Shown here in pieces: positions 34,508 to 43,512 of a DNA stretch of 64,000 bases. Position 1 is the stretch's first letter. Each line of letters opens with the position of its first letter. The DNA lies in NCBI GenBank assembly GCA_937900675.1, contig CALCEA010000164.1, positions 26,554 through 90,553 of the forward strand, given 5' to 3'. The position numbers were made by a program, and so were the translations under genes. The notes below the pieces were generated by a model that searched no databases, was not told the origin of the DNA, and saw only the letters and a list, made by a program, of their open reading frames with translations. This DNA is from an uncultured Chitinophagaceae bacterium (lineage in GTDB: Bacteria > Bacteroidota > Bacteroidia > Chitinophagales > Chitinophagaceae).

Positions 34508-35096
34508 CTAAACGAATTGGTAAACCAAATCCTGCTCTAAAGATAGGTTGTGGTCTTAATTGTCCCATACCATAGGGAGATTGTTGAGAATTCACTAAGT
34601 CAATCATGATACTTAAGTAAGAAAAACCACTCTCTGTTCTTCTGCCATACCCTACACCTGCTAAAACGCTTGTAGCACTTACAGAAGCTTTGTTGGAAAT
34701 ATTATCAACAATATCTGTAGATTTTGCCCAAGTCCAATTGTACTCTGGTTGAATTTGTAAAAAGAATTCGTTCAATGGCCAAACTCTAGCAAATCCACCA
34801 ACTCCAAATTGAGTCTTATGGTATTTAGCATTAATGCCATCAATAGAAGCTACAGTTCTGTAAGAGCTATAATAGATATTTGAAATCAAACCAAGGTCAA
34901 TATAATCGTTGTATGATTTAACCAGTTCAGGATTTAAACCAATTTGAAAAGATCCAGTTCCACCGCCTAAAACCAATCCACCACCAATCATCCAAGGTTT
35001 TTCAGGTTCTAATAATTTAGTAGTCTGAATGGTAGTGTTTTGAGCACATACATTCAAAGCAACTAATAGAACCCCAATGGTTAAAAACTGTTTCAT
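34494..35096 (-). CDS. Predicted outer-membrane beta-barrel protein
   Basis: 200 aa, family not recognised. Signal peptide MKQFLTIGVLLVALNVCAQ. The mature part alternates short amphipathic strands with Gly/Asn/Tyr turns (GGGLVLGGGTGSFQIGLN, FFLQIQPEYNWTWAKS, SVSATSVLAGVGYGRR) and ends PIFRAGFGLPIRLAKKK, like small porin-type barrels of Bacteroidota. It ends in lysines rather than the usual terminal aromatic residue. 5 nt downstream of the FAD-oxidase gene, so probably cotranscribed; a functional link is not evident. Confidence 0.7.
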   Translation of the reverse strand: MKQFLTIGVLLVALNVCAQNTTIQTTKLLEPEKPWMIGGGLVLGGGTGSFQIGLNPELVKSYNDYIDLGLISNIYYSSYRTVASIDGINAKYHKTQFGVGGFARVWPLNEFFLQIQPEYNWTWAKSTDIVDNISNKASVSATSVLAGVGYGRRTESGFSYLSIMIDLVNSQQSPYGMGQLRPQPIFRAGFGLPIRLAKKK

Positions 35097-35101
35097 TGAA
35101 A

Positions 35102-36505
35102 TTAGTTTACATCAAAAATTTTACCTGCATTCAAAATATTGTTTGGATCGAAAGCTTTTTTAATGCCTTTCATAATTTCTAAAGAAGCATCTTTAAATAC
35201 AACAGGCATATATGGTTTTTGGATTAATCCAATTCCGTGCTCGCCACTAATAGTACCGCCTAAGCTATGTACTAATACAAATAATTCTTTTAAGATAGCA
35301 TTCATCTCTTCGCTACCATGACTATTTTTAATAGTAGGGTGGTTGATTCTAATATGTAAATTTCCATCTCCAGCATGACCATAACAAACTGCATGAAAAC
35401 CATATTGTGCACCTAATTCTTTCACCCCTTTTACTAATTTTGGTAATTCTGCTCTTGGTACCACTGTATCTTCTTCAATAGTGTAGCCTACGCTTTTCAC
35501 TGCTTCAGCAACTCTTCTTCTTAATTTCCACAATTCAGTTTTTTGTTGCGCATCGTCTGCAAAGAAAATTTCGCCTGCTTCGTATTGAGTTAATACTTCT
35601 GCAATAGCTTCCATTTCTCCCATCAATACATCCATATTATTTCCGTCCACTTCAATGATCAAATGTGCGGCAATATCATCTGATACGGGGAATGCAGTAC
35701 TGTCTACCATCTTGCTCACAATCTTAATAGAATCTATTTCCATTAATTCCATCGCACTTGGAGTAATACCTGCTCTAAAAATCGCACTTACTGCTTCGCT
35801 TGCTTTTTCAAGGTTGGTAAATGGAGCCAACATCAACAAATCAAACTTTGGTAATGGAATTAATTTCAATACAATCTTGGTCACTATACCTAAAGTTCCT
35901 TCGCTACCCACCAATAATTGCGTTAAGTTATAACCAGTAGAATTTTTCAATACATTCGAACCTGTCCAAATAATGTCTCCAGTAGGGGTAACAATCTCTA
36001 AGTTTAATACATAGTCTTTTACCACACCATATTTAACGGCTTTAGGGCCACCAGAATTTTCAGCAATATTTCCACCAATAAAACAAGATCCCTTACTACT
36101 TGGATCAGGAGGATAAAATAAGTGCACCGCTTTTACAGCATCTTGCAATACTTCTGTAATCACACCAGGTTCTGTAGTTACTTGTAAATTTCTCTCATCA
36201 ATTTCTAGAATGCTATTAAAGCGTTCCATCGCAATCACTAAGCCGCCTAAATGAGGTAAAGCACCACCACTTAAACCAGTACCACCACCTCTAGGAGTCA
36301 CAGGAATTACATGCTGATTACATAATTTCATCAAAGCGCTAATCTCTTCTGCAGTTCTGGGTTTAACAACTACTTCTGGATTATAATGTAATCGCTCTGT
36401 TTCATCTTTACCATATTTTTCAAAGCTCTCTGTGTCTGTAAAAGTATATTCAGCTCCTACAATAGATTTAAATGCTTCTAAAAGTTCGGGTGTAATTTTA
36501 TTCAT
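35102..36505 (-). CDS. FAD-linked oxidase, GlcD / D-lactate dehydrogenase type
   Basis: 467 aa. The FAD-binding PCMH domain has TPRGGGTGLSGGALPHLGG (about residues 73-91) and GGNIAENSGGPKAVKYG. The C-terminal domain has CYGHAGDGNLHIRINHP and GTISGEHGIG with the active-site His. Oxidises a 2-hydroxy acid such as glycolate or D-lactate; the sequence does not discriminate. No membrane segment; no GlcE or GlcF partners adjacent. Downstream of the deoxynucleoside kinase by 28 nt. Confidence 0.9.
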   Translation of the reverse strand: MNKITPELLEAFKSIVGAEYTFTDTESFEKYGKDETERLHYNPEVVVKPRTAEEISALMKLCNQHVIPVTPRGGGTGLSGGALPHLGGLVIAMERFNSILEIDERNLQVTTEPGVITEVLQDAVKAVHLFYPPDPSSKGSCFIGGNIAENSGGPKAVKYGVVKDYVLNLEIVTPTGDIIWTGSNVLKNSTGYNLTQLLVGSEGTLGIVTKIVLKLIPLPKFDLLMLAPFTNLEKASEAVSAIFRAGITPSAMELMEIDSIKIVSKMVDSTAFPVSDDIAAHLIIEVDGNNMDVLMGEMEAIAEVLTQYEAGEIFFADDAQQKTELWKLRRRVAEAVKSVGYTIEEDTVVPRAELPKLVKGVKELGAQYGFHAVCYGHAGDGNLHIRINHPTIKNSHGSEEMNAILKELFVLVHSLGGTISGEHGIGLIQKPYMPVVFKDASLEIMKGIKKAFDPNNILNAGKIFDVN

Positions 36506-36533
36506 CTCAAAAGGTCTTTAAAAATAATTTCAA

Positions 36534-37178
36534 CTAGAACAATCCGTATAACATACCGTCAACCTTGCTAATAATCTCTCCAAGGTCTTCCTCGTTTTCG
36601 CCAAACTTATTCTTATCGCAATCAATCACTAATAATGGACCTTCTTTGTAATTGTCAATCCACTTATTGTAAAAATCATTCAACTTTTTTAAATAATCTA
36701 GTCTGATATTCTCTTCATATTCTCTACCTCTTTTTTGAATTTGCGCAACCAATGTTGGTACAGAGCATTTTAAATAAATTAATAAGTCTGGAGGCTGCAC
36801 CATGGATTTAATAGTAGAGAAGAAAGAAAAGTAGTTATCAAAATCACGCTTACTCATTAAGCCCATCTCGTGTAAGTTAGGAGCAAAAATATTCGCATCT
36901 TCATAGATGGTTCTGTCTTGAATAACTGTTTCAGTTCCTTTTTGGATATCCAAAATTTGGTTTAATCTACCGTGTAAGAAATAGATCTGTAAATTAAAAC
37001 TCCAACGAGGCATATCGTCATAGAAGTCAGTTAAATAAGGGTTATGATCCACATCTTCGAATTGTGGAATCCAGCGATAATGCTTACTTAAGGCTTCTGT
37101 CAATGTGGTTTTACCTGCTCCGATATTTCCAGCGATTGCTACATGTTTCGGTTTTTTAAGTGCTGCTGCTTTTGCCAT
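36534..37178 (-). CDS. Deoxynucleoside kinase (dNK family)
   Basis: 214 aa. The P-loop GNIGAGKTTLTEAL lies at residues 17-30. WSFNLQIYFLHGRLNQ and QDRTIYEDANIFAPNLHEMG supply the family substrate and catalytic region, and LIYLKCSVPTLVAQIQKRGREYE the lid. Phosphorylates deoxynucleosides for salvage; preference (dA, dG or dC) cannot be read here. Standard length for the bacterial dGK/dAK class. Between trpS (33 nt upstream) and the FAD oxidase on the same strand, probably one operon. Confidence 0.92.
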   Translation of the reverse strand: MAKAAALKKPKHVAIAGNIGAGKTTLTEALSKHYRWIPQFEDVDHNPYLTDFYDDMPRWSFNLQIYFLHGRLNQILDIQKGTETVIQDRTIYEDANIFAPNLHEMGLMSKRDFDNYFSFFSTIKSMVQPPDLLIYLKCSVPTLVAQIQKRGREYEENIRLDYLKKLNDFYNKWIDNYKEGPLLVIDCDKNKFGENEEDLGEIISKVDGMLYGLF

Positions 37179-37211
37179 ATGATTTGGATATCTAATTAAG
37201 GGTATTTGTTT

Positions 37212-38222
37212 TTAATAATTCATGCCAACTGCATTTCTAACTTTAGTGAGTGTAGTGGATGCACTAGCTCTTGCTTTATCTGCACCTTGATGAATTATTT
37301 TCAACAATAAATCTTTGTTTGCTTGTAAGTCTGCGGCCTTCGATCTAATAGGATTAATAAAGTTAACCATATCCTCTGCCAATTGCTTTTTCATATCTCC
37401 GTAACGGATGATACAATTGCCTTCGCTGCTATTATTAAAATCATCTTCAAACTTTTTCACTGTATCTGGAGTACTTACTAAACCCATCAGTGTAAATAAG
37501 TTTTGGATATAATCTGGCTTCTCAGAATTTGGGGTTAATGGTCCTTGGTCAGTTTTAGCCTTCATTACTTTTTTACGAATCAAGTCATCCTCGTCTGCTA
37601 AAAACAAAGTAGTCATTTGGTTTTCGCTCTTGCTCATTTTGCCATTTCCATCTAAACCTAAGATCTTAACCAATTCACTATTATAATTGAAGGCATATGG
37701 AAGAGGGAAGGTTTCGCCATAACGATGGTTAAATCTTTCTGCAAAATTTCTAGCCATCTCTAAGTTTTGCTCTTGGTCTTTTCCTACCGGCACTTTTACT
37801 GCACGATGAATTAAAATATCAGCGGCTTGTAATACAGGGTAAGTTAATAATCCTGCATTCACATTTTCCGGTTGCATTCTTACTTTGTCTTTAAAAGTGG
37901 TGGTCTTTTCCAACTCACCTTTATAAGCCAACATATTTAAATACAAATACAATTCTGCAATTTCCGGCACATCACTTTGAACATACAAAGACACTTTCTC
38001 AGGATCTAATCCACAAGCAATATTTTCAGCAACTACTCTTAATACACTTTCTTGTAAAGTCTTGGTATCAGGGTGGGTAGTTAAGCTATGCCAGTTAGCT
38101 ACAAAAAAGTAGCAATTATATTCATCTTGCATACGCACATAATTGCGCATTGCACCAAAATAGTTCCCCAAATGAAGAAAGCCGGTTGGCCTAATTCCAC
38201 TTAATACAATTTCCTTTTCCAT
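37212..38222 (-). CDS. trpS: Tryptophanyl-tRNA synthetase
   Basis: 336 aa from the ATG at 38222. Class I synthetase charging tRNA-Trp. HIGH-type HLGN at residues 17-20 of SGIRPTGFLHLGNYFGAM, and KMSKS as GNGKMSKSENQM. Length is standard for bacterial TrpS; the longer frame to 38264 would add 14 non-conserved residues. A near-consensus -7 element TATCTTCG precedes the ATG on the reverse strand. Divergent from recG across about 80 nt. Confidence 0.96.
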   Translation of the reverse strand: MEKEIVLSGIRPTGFLHLGNYFGAMRNYVRMQDEYNCYFFVANWHSLTTHPDTKTLQESVLRVVAENIACGLDPEKVSLYVQSDVPEIAELYLYLNMLAYKGELEKTTTFKDKVRMQPENVNAGLLTYPVLQAADILIHRAVKVPVGKDQEQNLEMARNFAERFNHRYGETFPLPYAFNYNSELVKILGLDGNGKMSKSENQMTTLFLADEDDLIRKKVMKAKTDQGPLTPNSEKPDYIQNLFTLMGLVSTPDTVKKFEDDFNNSSEGNCIIRYGDMKKQLAEDMVNFINPIRSKAADLQANKDLLLKIIHQGADKARASASTTLTKVRNAVGMNY

Positions 38223-38304
38223 AGCTGTGCGAAGATAATGAAACAAGACCCCATTTTTTGCCATCTTTTTGGGATATTTGTACCCAATCCCAAAAAAAAT
38301 TAGC

Positions 38305-40407
38305 TTGAGTCAATCCACTCTTTTATCTAGCCCCATCGAATACCTTAAAGGGGTGGGCCCGCTAAGGGCAGATATGCTTAAAAAAGAGCTGAATTTGTAC
38401 ACTTTTGGGGACCTTCTAAACCATTTCCCGCATAGACATATCGATAAAACACAGGTTACAGACATCGCCAAAATCACCCCAGACCAGGACTTTGTTCAAG
38501 TAAAGGGAGTGTTGATGGGCATGGATATTTTGGGGGAGAAGAGAGCAAAGCGACTAGTGAGCCAATTAAGAGACCAAACTGGTCAAATTGAATTGGCATG
38601 GTTTCAGGGAATTAACTGGGTACAGAAGCAATTGGTAGAAGGCCAAACCTATATCGTTTTTGGAAGGGTAAGTTTTTTCAATGGTAGAGCGCAAATAGTG
38701 CATCCCGAGATTGAACCTTATATTGCTGCCACTGCTGGACAAAAATCTGTTTTAGAGCCTGTGTATCCATCCACTGAAAAATTAAAATCAAGAGGATTAA
38801 ATGGGAAGCAGATTGGTAAATTAACCCAAGCGCTTTTTATGCAAATCAGTGAAAGAGATTTGCCTGAAAATTTGCCAGCTACACTTCTTAAAGATAAAAT
38901 GAGTAGATGGGAAGCATACAGACAAATTCATTTTCCTTTATCACAGGCGCAGTATAAAAAAGCATTGAATAGATTGGTCTTTGAAGAATTATTTATTGCG
39001 CAAGTAAGGTTGAGTTTAATAAAAATAGATCGACATAAAAATAGTAGAGGACATAAATTTGAAGTGGTAGGAGATTATTTTAATAATTTCTATAATCATC
39101 ATTTACCTTTTGAATTAACAGGTGCACAAAAAAGAGTCATCAAAGAAATTAGACAGGATACTGCAAGAGGATATCAGATGAATAGATTATTGCAAGGTGA
39201 TGTAGGTAGTGGTAAAACTATGATAGCACTGCTTTCTATGCTAATTGCTGCGGACAATGGTTATCAAAGTTGTATGATGGCACCCACAGAAATTTTAGCG
39301 CAACAACATTATGCAGGTTTGTCTGAATTACTAAAAGACATGCCTATTGAAGTAGCTTTATTAACCGGTAGTACAAAGACTGCAGAGAGAAGAAGAATAT
39401 TGCAAGGTTTATTAGATGATACCATTCATTTTGTAGTGGGCACGCATGCTATTATTGAAGAAGTTGTACAATTTAAAAACCTAGGTTTAGCAGTGATCGA
39501 TGAGCAACATCGTTTTGGTGTAGCACAAAGAGCGCAGCTTTGGAAAAAAGCTACTATACCTCCGCATGTATTAGTGATGACGGCAACGCCTATTCCTAGA
39601 ACCCTTGCCATGACTGCATTTGGGGACTTGGATTATAGCGTGATGGATGAATTACCTCCTGGTAGACAACCTATTAAAACAGTGCATCGTTTTGAAACTG
39701 CTAGAGCGAATGTGATGGATTTTGTGAAAACGGAAATACAAAAAGGAAGACAGGCTTATTTTGTTTATCCATTAATTGAAGAGAGTGAGAAATTAAGTTT
39801 TGAAGATTTAATGCAGGGCTATGAACAAGTAAAAAGTTATTTTCCAGAACCTACTTACAAAATTAGTATGGTGCATGGAAGACAAAAGAATATTGAGAAA
39901 GAAACCAATATGCAAAGATTTGTTTCTGGAGATACGCAAATATTGGTGGGAACAACGGTGATTGAAGTGGGTGTGAATGTGCCTAATGCAAGTGTGATGG
40001 TGATTGAGAGTTCAGAGAAATTTGGTTTGTCTCAATTGCATCAGTTAAGGGGTAGGGTTGGTAGAGGTTCCGAGCAGAGTTATTGTATATTATTAAGTAG
40101 TGTAAAGGCAAGTAGGGAAGCAAGAGAACGCTTGAAGATCATGTGTGATCATACAGATGGATTTATTATTGCTGAGAAAGATTTAGAAATTAGAGGTCCA
40201 GGAGACATAGACGGAACAAGACAAAGTGGTGCATTGAATTTTAAATTGGCCAATATCATTAATGATAGACAAGCATTGGTTGAAGCAAAGGAATTGGCTA
40301 CTGCAATTTGTGAAAAAGATCCTAATTTATCCACCCCAGAAAATGCTCCATTAAAAGCATATTTACTATCACAGAAATCAAAAATTGGTTGGGGTAAGAT
40401 CGCCTAG
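38305..40407 (+). CDS. recG: ATP-dependent DNA helicase RecG
   Basis: About 700 aa. Remodels stalled replication forks and Holliday junctions. The N-terminal wedge/OB domain has PIEYLKGVGPLRADML and FGDLLNHFPHRHID. Helicase motifs are LLQGDVGSGKT (Walker A about residues 296-305), VIDEQHRFGV, MTATPIPRT and LHQLRGRVGRGSEQSYC. No ATG precedes the conserved block; the TTG at 38305 (SQSTLLSSPIEYL) best fits relatives, with a TTG at 38269 as the alternative. Start confidence is moderate. Confidence 0.93.
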   Translation: MSQSTLLSSPIEYLKGVGPLRADMLKKELNLYTFGDLLNHFPHRHIDKTQVTDIAKITPDQDFVQVKGVLMGMDILGEKRAKRLVSQLRDQTGQIELAWFQGINWVQKQLVEGQTYIVFGRVSFFNGRAQIVHPEIEPYIAATAGQKSVLEPVYPSTEKLKSRGLNGKQIGKLTQALFMQISERDLPENLPATLLKDKMSRWEAYRQIHFPLSQAQYKKALNRLVFEELFIAQVRLSLIKIDRHKNSRGHKFEVVGDYFNNFYNHHLPFELTGAQKRVIKEIRQDTARGYQMNRLLQGDVGSGKTMIALLSMLIAADNGYQSCMMAPTEILAQQHYAGLSELLKDMPIEVALLTGSTKTAERRRILQGLLDDTIHFVVGTHAIIEEVVQFKNLGLAVIDEQHRFGVAQRAQLWKKATIPPHVLVMTATPIPRTLAMTAFGDLDYSVMDELPPGRQPIKTVHRFETARANVMDFVKTEIQKGRQAYFVYPLIEESEKLSFEDLMQGYEQVKSYFPEPTYKISMVHGRQKNIEKETNMQRFVSGDTQILVGTTVIEVGVNVPNASVMVIESSEKFGLSQLHQLRGRVGRGSEQSYCILLSSVKASREARERLKIMCDHTDGFIIAEKDLEIRGPGDIDGTRQSGALNFKLANIINDRQALVEAKELATAICEKDPNLSTPENAPLKAYLLSQKSKIGWGKIA

Positions 40408-40459
40408 CAGTGCGAATTTTGATTATCTTGCAAGTAGACAAATTCTTAAAAGAAACATT

Positions 40460-41761
40460 ATGAGTAAATATCTCCCATTAGATAATAATATCTTCATTCA
40501 GAATAGAAAAAGATTTATGGCAAAAATGCAACCCAATAGCATTGCCATATTTGTAAGTAATGATGAGTTCCCATTAAACGGAGATGCATTACATCATTTT
40601 CAACAAAACAGTGATTTGTTTTGGTTATCTGGTATAGAGCAAGAAGGTTCGATGGTGATTTTATTCCCTAACAACCCAGATCCAAAGTATAGAGAAGTAT
40701 TGGTATTAACTAGACCACAAGAGTTAAAAGAAATCTGGGATGGTAAAAGATTAAGAGCGAATGAAGCAACTGCCATCTCTGGAATGAAAACTATTGTTTG
40801 GGCAGATTCAGTAGATGCCATGTTGCAAACATGGATACATTTAGCAGATGCTATTTATTTAGATTCTAACGAGAACGACAGAAAAAATAATTTAGTAAGA
40901 ACAAGTGAATATCGTTTTATCGATGAGATGCAATCAAGATATCCATTGCATCAATATTTAAGAGCGGCAAAACTATTAAAAGATTTAAGAGGAATTAAAA
41001 CCAAGGAAGAGGTTCAAGTAATTCAAAAAGCCATTGATATTACAGAAGTAGCTTTTAGAAGATTATTGAAATTTATTCAGCCAGGTGTGTATGAATACGA
41101 AATTGAAGCGGAGATTTATCATTCTTTCTTAAGCCAAAGAGCAACAGGTCCTGCATACCATAGCATTTTAGCTAGTGGAGATAATGCAAGAACCTTGCAC
41201 TATGTAAGTAATAACAATCAATGTAAGGATGGAGAATTAATCTTAATGGACTTTGGTGCAGCATATGGCGGGTATAATGCAGATTTAACCAGAACAGTTC
41301 CAGTAAATGGGAAGTTTACCAAAAGACAAAAAGAAGTGTACAATGCATGTTTACATTTGCACGATTATGCTAAATCTATTTTAAAGCCAGGTATTTCAAT
41401 TGTGAAATACACAGATAAAGTGGGGGAAGAAGCTACCAAGCAATTCTTGAAAATTGGTTTGTTATCTAAATCAGATATTAAAAACGAAGACGCAGAAAAC
41501 AAAGCTTATAGAAAATATTTATACCATGGAATTTCTCACCATTTAGGAATTGATGTACACGATTTAGGTACAAGAACTGCTCCTATTCAAGCAGGTATGG
41601 TCTTTACTGTAGAACCAGGTATTTATATTAAAGAAGAGCAAATGGGTGTTAGAATAGAGAATAATATTTGGATTACTAAAACGGGACATCAAGATTTGTT
41701 TAAAAACATTCCCATTAAAGCAGATGAAATAGAAGCTTTAATGAAAAAATCAAAGAAGTAA
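40460..41761 (+). CDS. pepP: Xaa-Pro aminopeptidase (M24B)
   Basis: 433 aa from the ATG at 40460. An in-frame ATG at 40385 would overlap recG and add non-conserved residues. Removes N-terminal residues preceding proline. The N-terminal creatinase-like domain is followed by the pita-bread catalytic domain with dinuclear metal ligands in ILMDFGAAYGGYNADLTRT, HGISHHLGIDVHD, VEPGIYI and RIENN. No signal peptide, so cytoplasmic. pssA starts 1 nt after its stop. Confidence 0.93.
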   Translation: MSKYLPLDNNIFIQNRKRFMAKMQPNSIAIFVSNDEFPLNGDALHHFQQNSDLFWLSGIEQEGSMVILFPNNPDPKYREVLVLTRPQELKEIWDGKRLRANEATAISGMKTIVWADSVDAMLQTWIHLADAIYLDSNENDRKNNLVRTSEYRFIDEMQSRYPLHQYLRAAKLLKDLRGIKTKEEVQVIQKAIDITEVAFRRLLKFIQPGVYEYEIEAEIYHSFLSQRATGPAYHSILASGDNARTLHYVSNNNQCKDGELILMDFGAAYGGYNADLTRTVPVNGKFTKRQKEVYNACLHLHDYAKSILKPGISIVKYTDKVGEEATKQFLKIGLLSKSDIKNEDAENKAYRKYLYHGISHHLGIDVHDLGTRTAPIQAGMVFTVEPGIYIKEEQMGVRIENNIWITKTGHQDLFKNIPIKADEIEALMKKSKK

Positions 41762-41762
41762 G

Positions 41763-42533
41763 ATGCGTAAACACATTCCTAATATTATTACACTCTTGAA
41801 TTTGTTTTTTGGTTGTTGGGCCATTGTGTATACATTTCAAAAAGGCGCAGTAGCTTCAGTAGACCAAGTAGGAGATATCATTATTGAAATACCTGAGAAA
41901 TTATATTTGGCGAGTGTATGTATTATGATCGCAGCTATTGTAGATTTCTTTGATGGATTTGTGGCAAGATTATTAAAAGTGAATTCTGAATTAGGGAAGC
42001 AACTAGACTCCTTAGCAGATGTAGTAAGTTTTGGAGTGGCTCCAGCTTGTATTGTTTTTCAATTTTTAAGATTAGCATTAGCAGATAATGTAAATGCATT
42101 GTCAAGTCCTTCTTTTTTAATGGCACCAGCATTTTTAATTGCCATGGCAGGAGCATATAGATTGGGTAGATTTAATTTGGACACCCAACAAACTACTTAT
42201 TTCAAAGGAGTGCCTATTCCAATGATAGGAATTTTAACAGCAGCTTTTCCATTATTATACTGGCAAGCACAAATGCCGGTTGTTTCTAAGCTTTTATTAA
42301 GCCCCATTTTTTGGTATGTGTATATTTTGTTAGTGAGTTATTTAATGGTGATGAAAACACCTATGTTGGCTCTGAAAAGCTTGTCTGGCAAGAAAAAGCT
42401 GCTTTGGCCATTGGTGATAGTGGCATTGGAAACAGCTATTTCAGCGGTATTTTTTGGATGGTGGGCTGTGCCTTTTGGCTTTATTGGCTATTGCATAGTA
42501 TCTTTGATCTATCGTAAAACAATCACACAATAA
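41763..42533 (+). CDS. pssA: CDP-diacylglycerol-serine O-phosphatidyltransferase
   Basis: 256 aa integral membrane enzyme. Joins CDP-diacylglycerol and serine to give phosphatidylserine, precursor of phosphatidylethanolamine. The CDP-alcohol phosphotransferase signature runs DGFVARLLKVNSELG then KQLDSLADVVSFG (about residues 61-88), with catalytic Asp residues intact. Around eight hydrophobic segments. Longer loop (VASVDQVGDIIIEIPEKL) after the first helix than in short PssA forms. Starts right after pepP and is followed 7 nt later by purS. Confidence 0.93.
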   Translation: MRKHIPNIITLLNLFFGCWAIVYTFQKGAVASVDQVGDIIIEIPEKLYLASVCIMIAAIVDFFDGFVARLLKVNSELGKQLDSLADVVSFGVAPACIVFQFLRLALADNVNALSSPSFLMAPAFLIAMAGAYRLGRFNLDTQQTTYFKGVPIPMIGILTAAFPLLYWQAQMPVVSKLLLSPIFWYVYILLVSYLMVMKTPMLALKSLSGKKKLLWPLVIVALETAISAVFFGWWAVPFGFIGYCIVSLIYRKTITQ

Positions 42534-42540
42534 TTGAAAC

Positions 42541-42792
42541 ATGATATTCCAAGTTCAAATTAAAGTAATGCCTTTAAAAGATTTATTAGATCCACAAGGA
42601 AAGGCGGTATTAGGCGGTTTACATAATTTAGGTATGACAGGTGTTCAAGATGTTAGAGTTGGTAAGCATATCACTTTGCAAATTGAGGCTGCTAATGAAG
42701 CTGCTGCAAGAGAAGTGGCAGAAAATGCAAGCAAGCAATTATTAGCGAACGCTGTAATGGAATATTTCGAAATCGAATTCATTAAAGCTTAG
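42541..42792 (+). CDS. purS: PurS subunit of FGAM synthase
   Basis: 83 aa. PurS dimers bridge PurL and PurQ in the multi-subunit phosphoribosylformylglycinamidine synthase. Visible are FQVQIKVMPLKDLLDPQGKA, HNLGMTGVQDVRVGKHITL and the C-terminal NAVMEYFEIEFI. Standard length. purL and purQ are not in this window, so the gene is detached from its partners, between pssA and rsmI. Confidence 0.92.
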   Translation: MIFQVQIKVMPLKDLLDPQGKAVLGGLHNLGMTGVQDVRVGKHITLQIEAANEAAAREVAENASKQLLANAVMEYFEIEFIKA

Positions 42793-42801
42793 TTCAATCA
42801 T

Positions 42802-43467
42802 ATGCTTTATTTAGTACCTACTCCCATTGGGAATTTAAAAGATTTCACATTCAGGGCAGTGGAAGTACTACAACAGGTTGATTTTATTTTGTGCGAGGAT
42901 ACAAGAACTTCCTCCAAATTATTACAGCATTACAATATCCAAAAACCACTCACTCCCTATCATCAGCATAATGAGCATAAAGTGGTCGAGCATTTGGTTT
43001 CTCAACTAAGTGCAGGAAAAAATATTGCGCTTATTACCGACGCTGGATCGCCAGGTATTTCTGATCCAGCTTTTTTATTAGTAAGAGCTTGCAAAGCTGC
43101 TGGGGTCGAAGTAACTAGTTTGCCAGGAGCTACAGCATTTGTGCCCGCTTTAACCAATAGTGGATTGCCTGCATCAAGTTTTGTGTTTGAAGGTTTTATT
43201 CCATTGAAAAAAGGCAAGAAGACTTTAATGGAGTCTTTGTCTAATGAAGAACGCACCATGATTTTTTACGAAAGTCCTATGCGCTTAGTTAAAACACTTG
43301 AATTATTTAAAGAATACTTTGGTGCCGATAGAAAAGCGGCAGTGAGCAGAGAGCTTACCAAAATCTACGAAGAGAATATCACAGATACCCTTGAAAATTT
43401 AATTGCACATTTTTCTGCCAAGCAAGTGAAAGGCGAGATAGTGATTGTAGTATCGGGTAAAGAATAA
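42802..43467 (+). CDS. rsmI: 16S rRNA (cytidine-1402 2'-O) methyltransferase
   Basis: 221 aa tetrapyrrole-methylase-fold protein. Methylates the ribose of C1402 in the decoding centre. LVPTPIGNLKDFTFRAVEVL at the start, LCEDTRTSSKLLQHY, ITDAGSPGISDPAFLLV and LPGATAFVPAL are diagnostic. Somewhat shorter than E. coli RsmI (286 aa), lacking the C-terminal extension. 9 nt after purS; the run pepP-pssA-purS-rsmI is probably one transcript. Confidence 0.93.
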   Translation: MLYLVPTPIGNLKDFTFRAVEVLQQVDFILCEDTRTSSKLLQHYNIQKPLTPYHQHNEHKVVEHLVSQLSAGKNIALITDAGSPGISDPAFLLVRACKAAGVEVTSLPGATAFVPALTNSGLPASSFVFEGFIPLKKGKKTLMESLSNEERTMIFYESPMRLVKTLELFKEYFGADRKAAVSRELTKIYEENITDTLENLIAHFSAKQVKGEIVIVVSGKE

Positions 43468-43512
43468 CTTTATTTTAATTTATTGCTTAAATTAGCTTCT
43501 TAATTCAAAATT